DNA of 64,000 nt from Stichopus chloronotus (taxonomy: Eukaryota; Echinodermata; Holothuroidea; Aspidochirotida; Stichopodidae): positions 30,568,769 to 30,632,768 of the forward strand of contig CM037836.1 in NCBI GenBank assembly GCA_021234535.1, in the 5' to 3' direction. The notes below the pieces were generated by a model that worked only from the letters and a program-made list of their open reading frames with translations, made no database searches and was not told the DNA's origin. Position 1 is the stretch's first letter, and each line of letters begins with the position of its first letter. Below are positions 59,421-64,000 of this stretch, in pieces. The translations under genes were made by a program, and so were the position numbers.

Positions 59421-60880
59421 TTTCCATGGTCACGGAGAACGAGATATGATACAATCGTCTCGATCATGCATTCTAGGACCTACATGGCAATAGACAGTTC
59501 ACGTATAGTCTTCACACTACAGTATACATTTACATATGAGTATGTACAAAAATGCAGCAAATTGATTGTTTTGTCAATTATATTAACTATGAACCTCAAT
59601 CATGTTAACTTTAAAAATAGAAAAGAAGATGAATTAAAGGTTCTAAAGAATAAGGATGATGAGGTAGGAGTACAAATTAAATGTTTTTATCCATTCAATG
59701 TTTAATTTTGCGATATATACGATTGATCAATATTAAAGTCATGTGGAACATGCAGGTTGCACTAATTCGCTCAGTATACGGCCTGTGAGACACATTGGTG
59801 GTAAGATTGATAACTTCGTACTGTCATACAATCACTGTAACCTGTATACAGTGTATACATAACGTGAACTTTTGATGAAGGGAAATACCCCCACATAATA
59901 ATGTAGACTGCGCCTGTTTTATCCCTGATGACGTAAACTTGTGACGTGTCCACACATGGGGAGCGGGATAGTTGGGTGGGGTGGATCACATAGTAAAGTT
60001 ACCAATTAGAGAGAATGTCAGTCTCTCGTAAATGATCCTGCTACAGTGATTTGAATGCTGCTTTGCTGTCACGCACAAAGCACTATAACTTCACATATAA
60101 ATATTTCATTCCATATACTGTTATTCCTTTCCGTTAGATTTCGATTCTTTTGTGTCTACCTTTCGCCACAAAAATGCCATCAATTGTAAAAAATATGAGT
60201 ACATACAATTTTTCTACTGCTGGTTCTATCCAGAAATCTATTCATTTCTTCTTTTAAAAATATTAAAAAGAAAAAATAAGCAGATAAAGGGTAACTGTTG
60301 TCTAGTTGTCGTAAGGTTTGATTTGGTTTGTGGTCAATAAGCACCACCAGTTGTCCTCCGTGTAATGTTTTGTCAGTTCATAAGATGTCTTCAATATCAT
60401 CATCCTCTTGAATAATTCAAGTAGATTATGCTGATCGATTGTTTAATAAATAAAATTCATCTAAAAGAAAATAAATCTTTTTTGTAGTAATATCACACCT
60501 GACCATCCTGACCTTGTGTATTTGTAACTAGAGGCCATCAAATTTTGTTTTCTATTGAACTGCTAATAGATTTTGTGCCAATTGACCCATCGGCATGAGT
60601 GCGACAAGAAATAGCCTACCAATGGTATGTAAAGCGATGGGTAAGGGGAAAGCGATCCCCCCATATAAAGGAAAAGATAAAAAAAAACATATGAGCATTA
60701 GGTAAAACTTCATGACTCAAGCCTACAAGTGTAAATGAAGAAAGACATCATGAAATGGCAGAAATTTGAAACTTGATGTGGTGAAAAGTACTGAACTATA
60801 CCGGAATTCCAACCTACAATGTTGAAATACTCCCACCGCCACCGCATTACAATTTTCATTGGGACAAATGTACCCTCCCC
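59421..60880. other. Non-coding DNA, nothing seen
   Basis: AT-rich unique sequence; frames of 79 codons or fewer without features. Confidence 0.5.
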
Positions 60881-60947
60881 TTTCCCAGGGAGGTATATCA
60901 CCTCCCACCTACGAGTGTGGGAACTCTACCAACTGAGCCAGGAAACG
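60881..60947 (-). repeat. tRNA-derived sequence (SINE head or tRNA pseudogene)
   Basis: On the - strand TGGCTCAGTTGGTAGAG (60,942 down to 60,926) is a perfect Pol III A box / D-arm. The rest folds partly like a tRNA: TTTCC upstream pairs with GGAAA downstream (acceptor remnant), TCCCAC pairs with GTGGGA around an 8-nt loop, and GGAGG pairs with CCTCC around the 7-nt loop TGATATA where a T-arm should be. The T-loop lacks TTCRA and there is no variable loop, so it is not a functional tRNA. It may head a SINE, with the (TA)n tract 40 bp away on its 5' side. No second copy occurs in the window. Confidence 0.5.
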
Positions 60948-60984
60948 ACAGTAGTTTTGGAGGTGCTTCACATACGCACGGGTT

Positions 60985-64000
<3,016 letters not shown>

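Overview
This window is non-coding animal DNA. No reading frame in it resembles a known protein. The longest frames are about 145-150 codons, and apart from those built from simple repeats (CAT/ATC, TA) they show no recognisable domain. I found no rRNA, no intact tRNA, no CRISPR array and no bacterial-type operon. Poly-T/poly-A tracts, many microsatellites, degenerate dispersed repeats, frequent stop codons and about 35-38% GC point to a metazoan. The mosaic of CpG-poor and CpG-normal blocks is typical of invertebrates with gene-body methylation. A marine invertebrate deuterostome such as an echinoderm is my best guess, from general impression only.

The window splits in two near 23.2 kb. The left part (1 to about 23,200) is CpG-poor (hand count about 6-10 CpG per kb), richer in T and G on the + strand, and looks like the methylated inside of a transcribed gene: a large intron or gene flank, probably read on the + strand. 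Short CpG-retaining patches of unique sequence stand out in it: 1,565-1,880; 3,690-3,860; 5,355-5,535; 13,900-15,260; 15,460-15,720; 17,540-17,770; 18,595-18,740. These are my best candidates for conserved regulatory elements or undetected exons. The right part (about 23,200 to 64,000) has roughly four times the CpG density where counted, is often A-rich on the + strand just after the boundary, and carries all three long (TA)n tracts, all eight exact TGACGTCA palindromes and twelve of the fourteen long G/C homopolymers.

Repeats recognised by comparing the window with itself: (A) a family of about 350 bp with a TIR of about 22 bp, at 12,466-12,812, 28,263-28,620 (reverse) and 53,376-53,734, probably a MITE; (B) a family with an internal unit of about 143 bp that carries nuclear-receptor-like half-sites (DR1 plus DR4), at 6,885-7,012, 10,950-11,235 and 22,575-22,975; (C) a 28-bp minisatellite split by an insertion (11,931-12,251 and 13,163-13,395); (D) a diverged tandem duplication at 43,198-43,830; (E) a tRNA-like sequence with a perfect Pol III A box beside a 127-bp (TA)n tract near 61 kb.

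The most interesting signals are the CpG/skew boundary at 23.2 kb, the CpG-retaining islands (especially 13.9-15.3 kb with its homeodomain-site cluster), the receptor half-sites carried by family B, the TIR element family, and the regional excess of TGACGTCA. Everything functional here is inference; the sequence directly shows composition, repeats, motifs and symmetry only.
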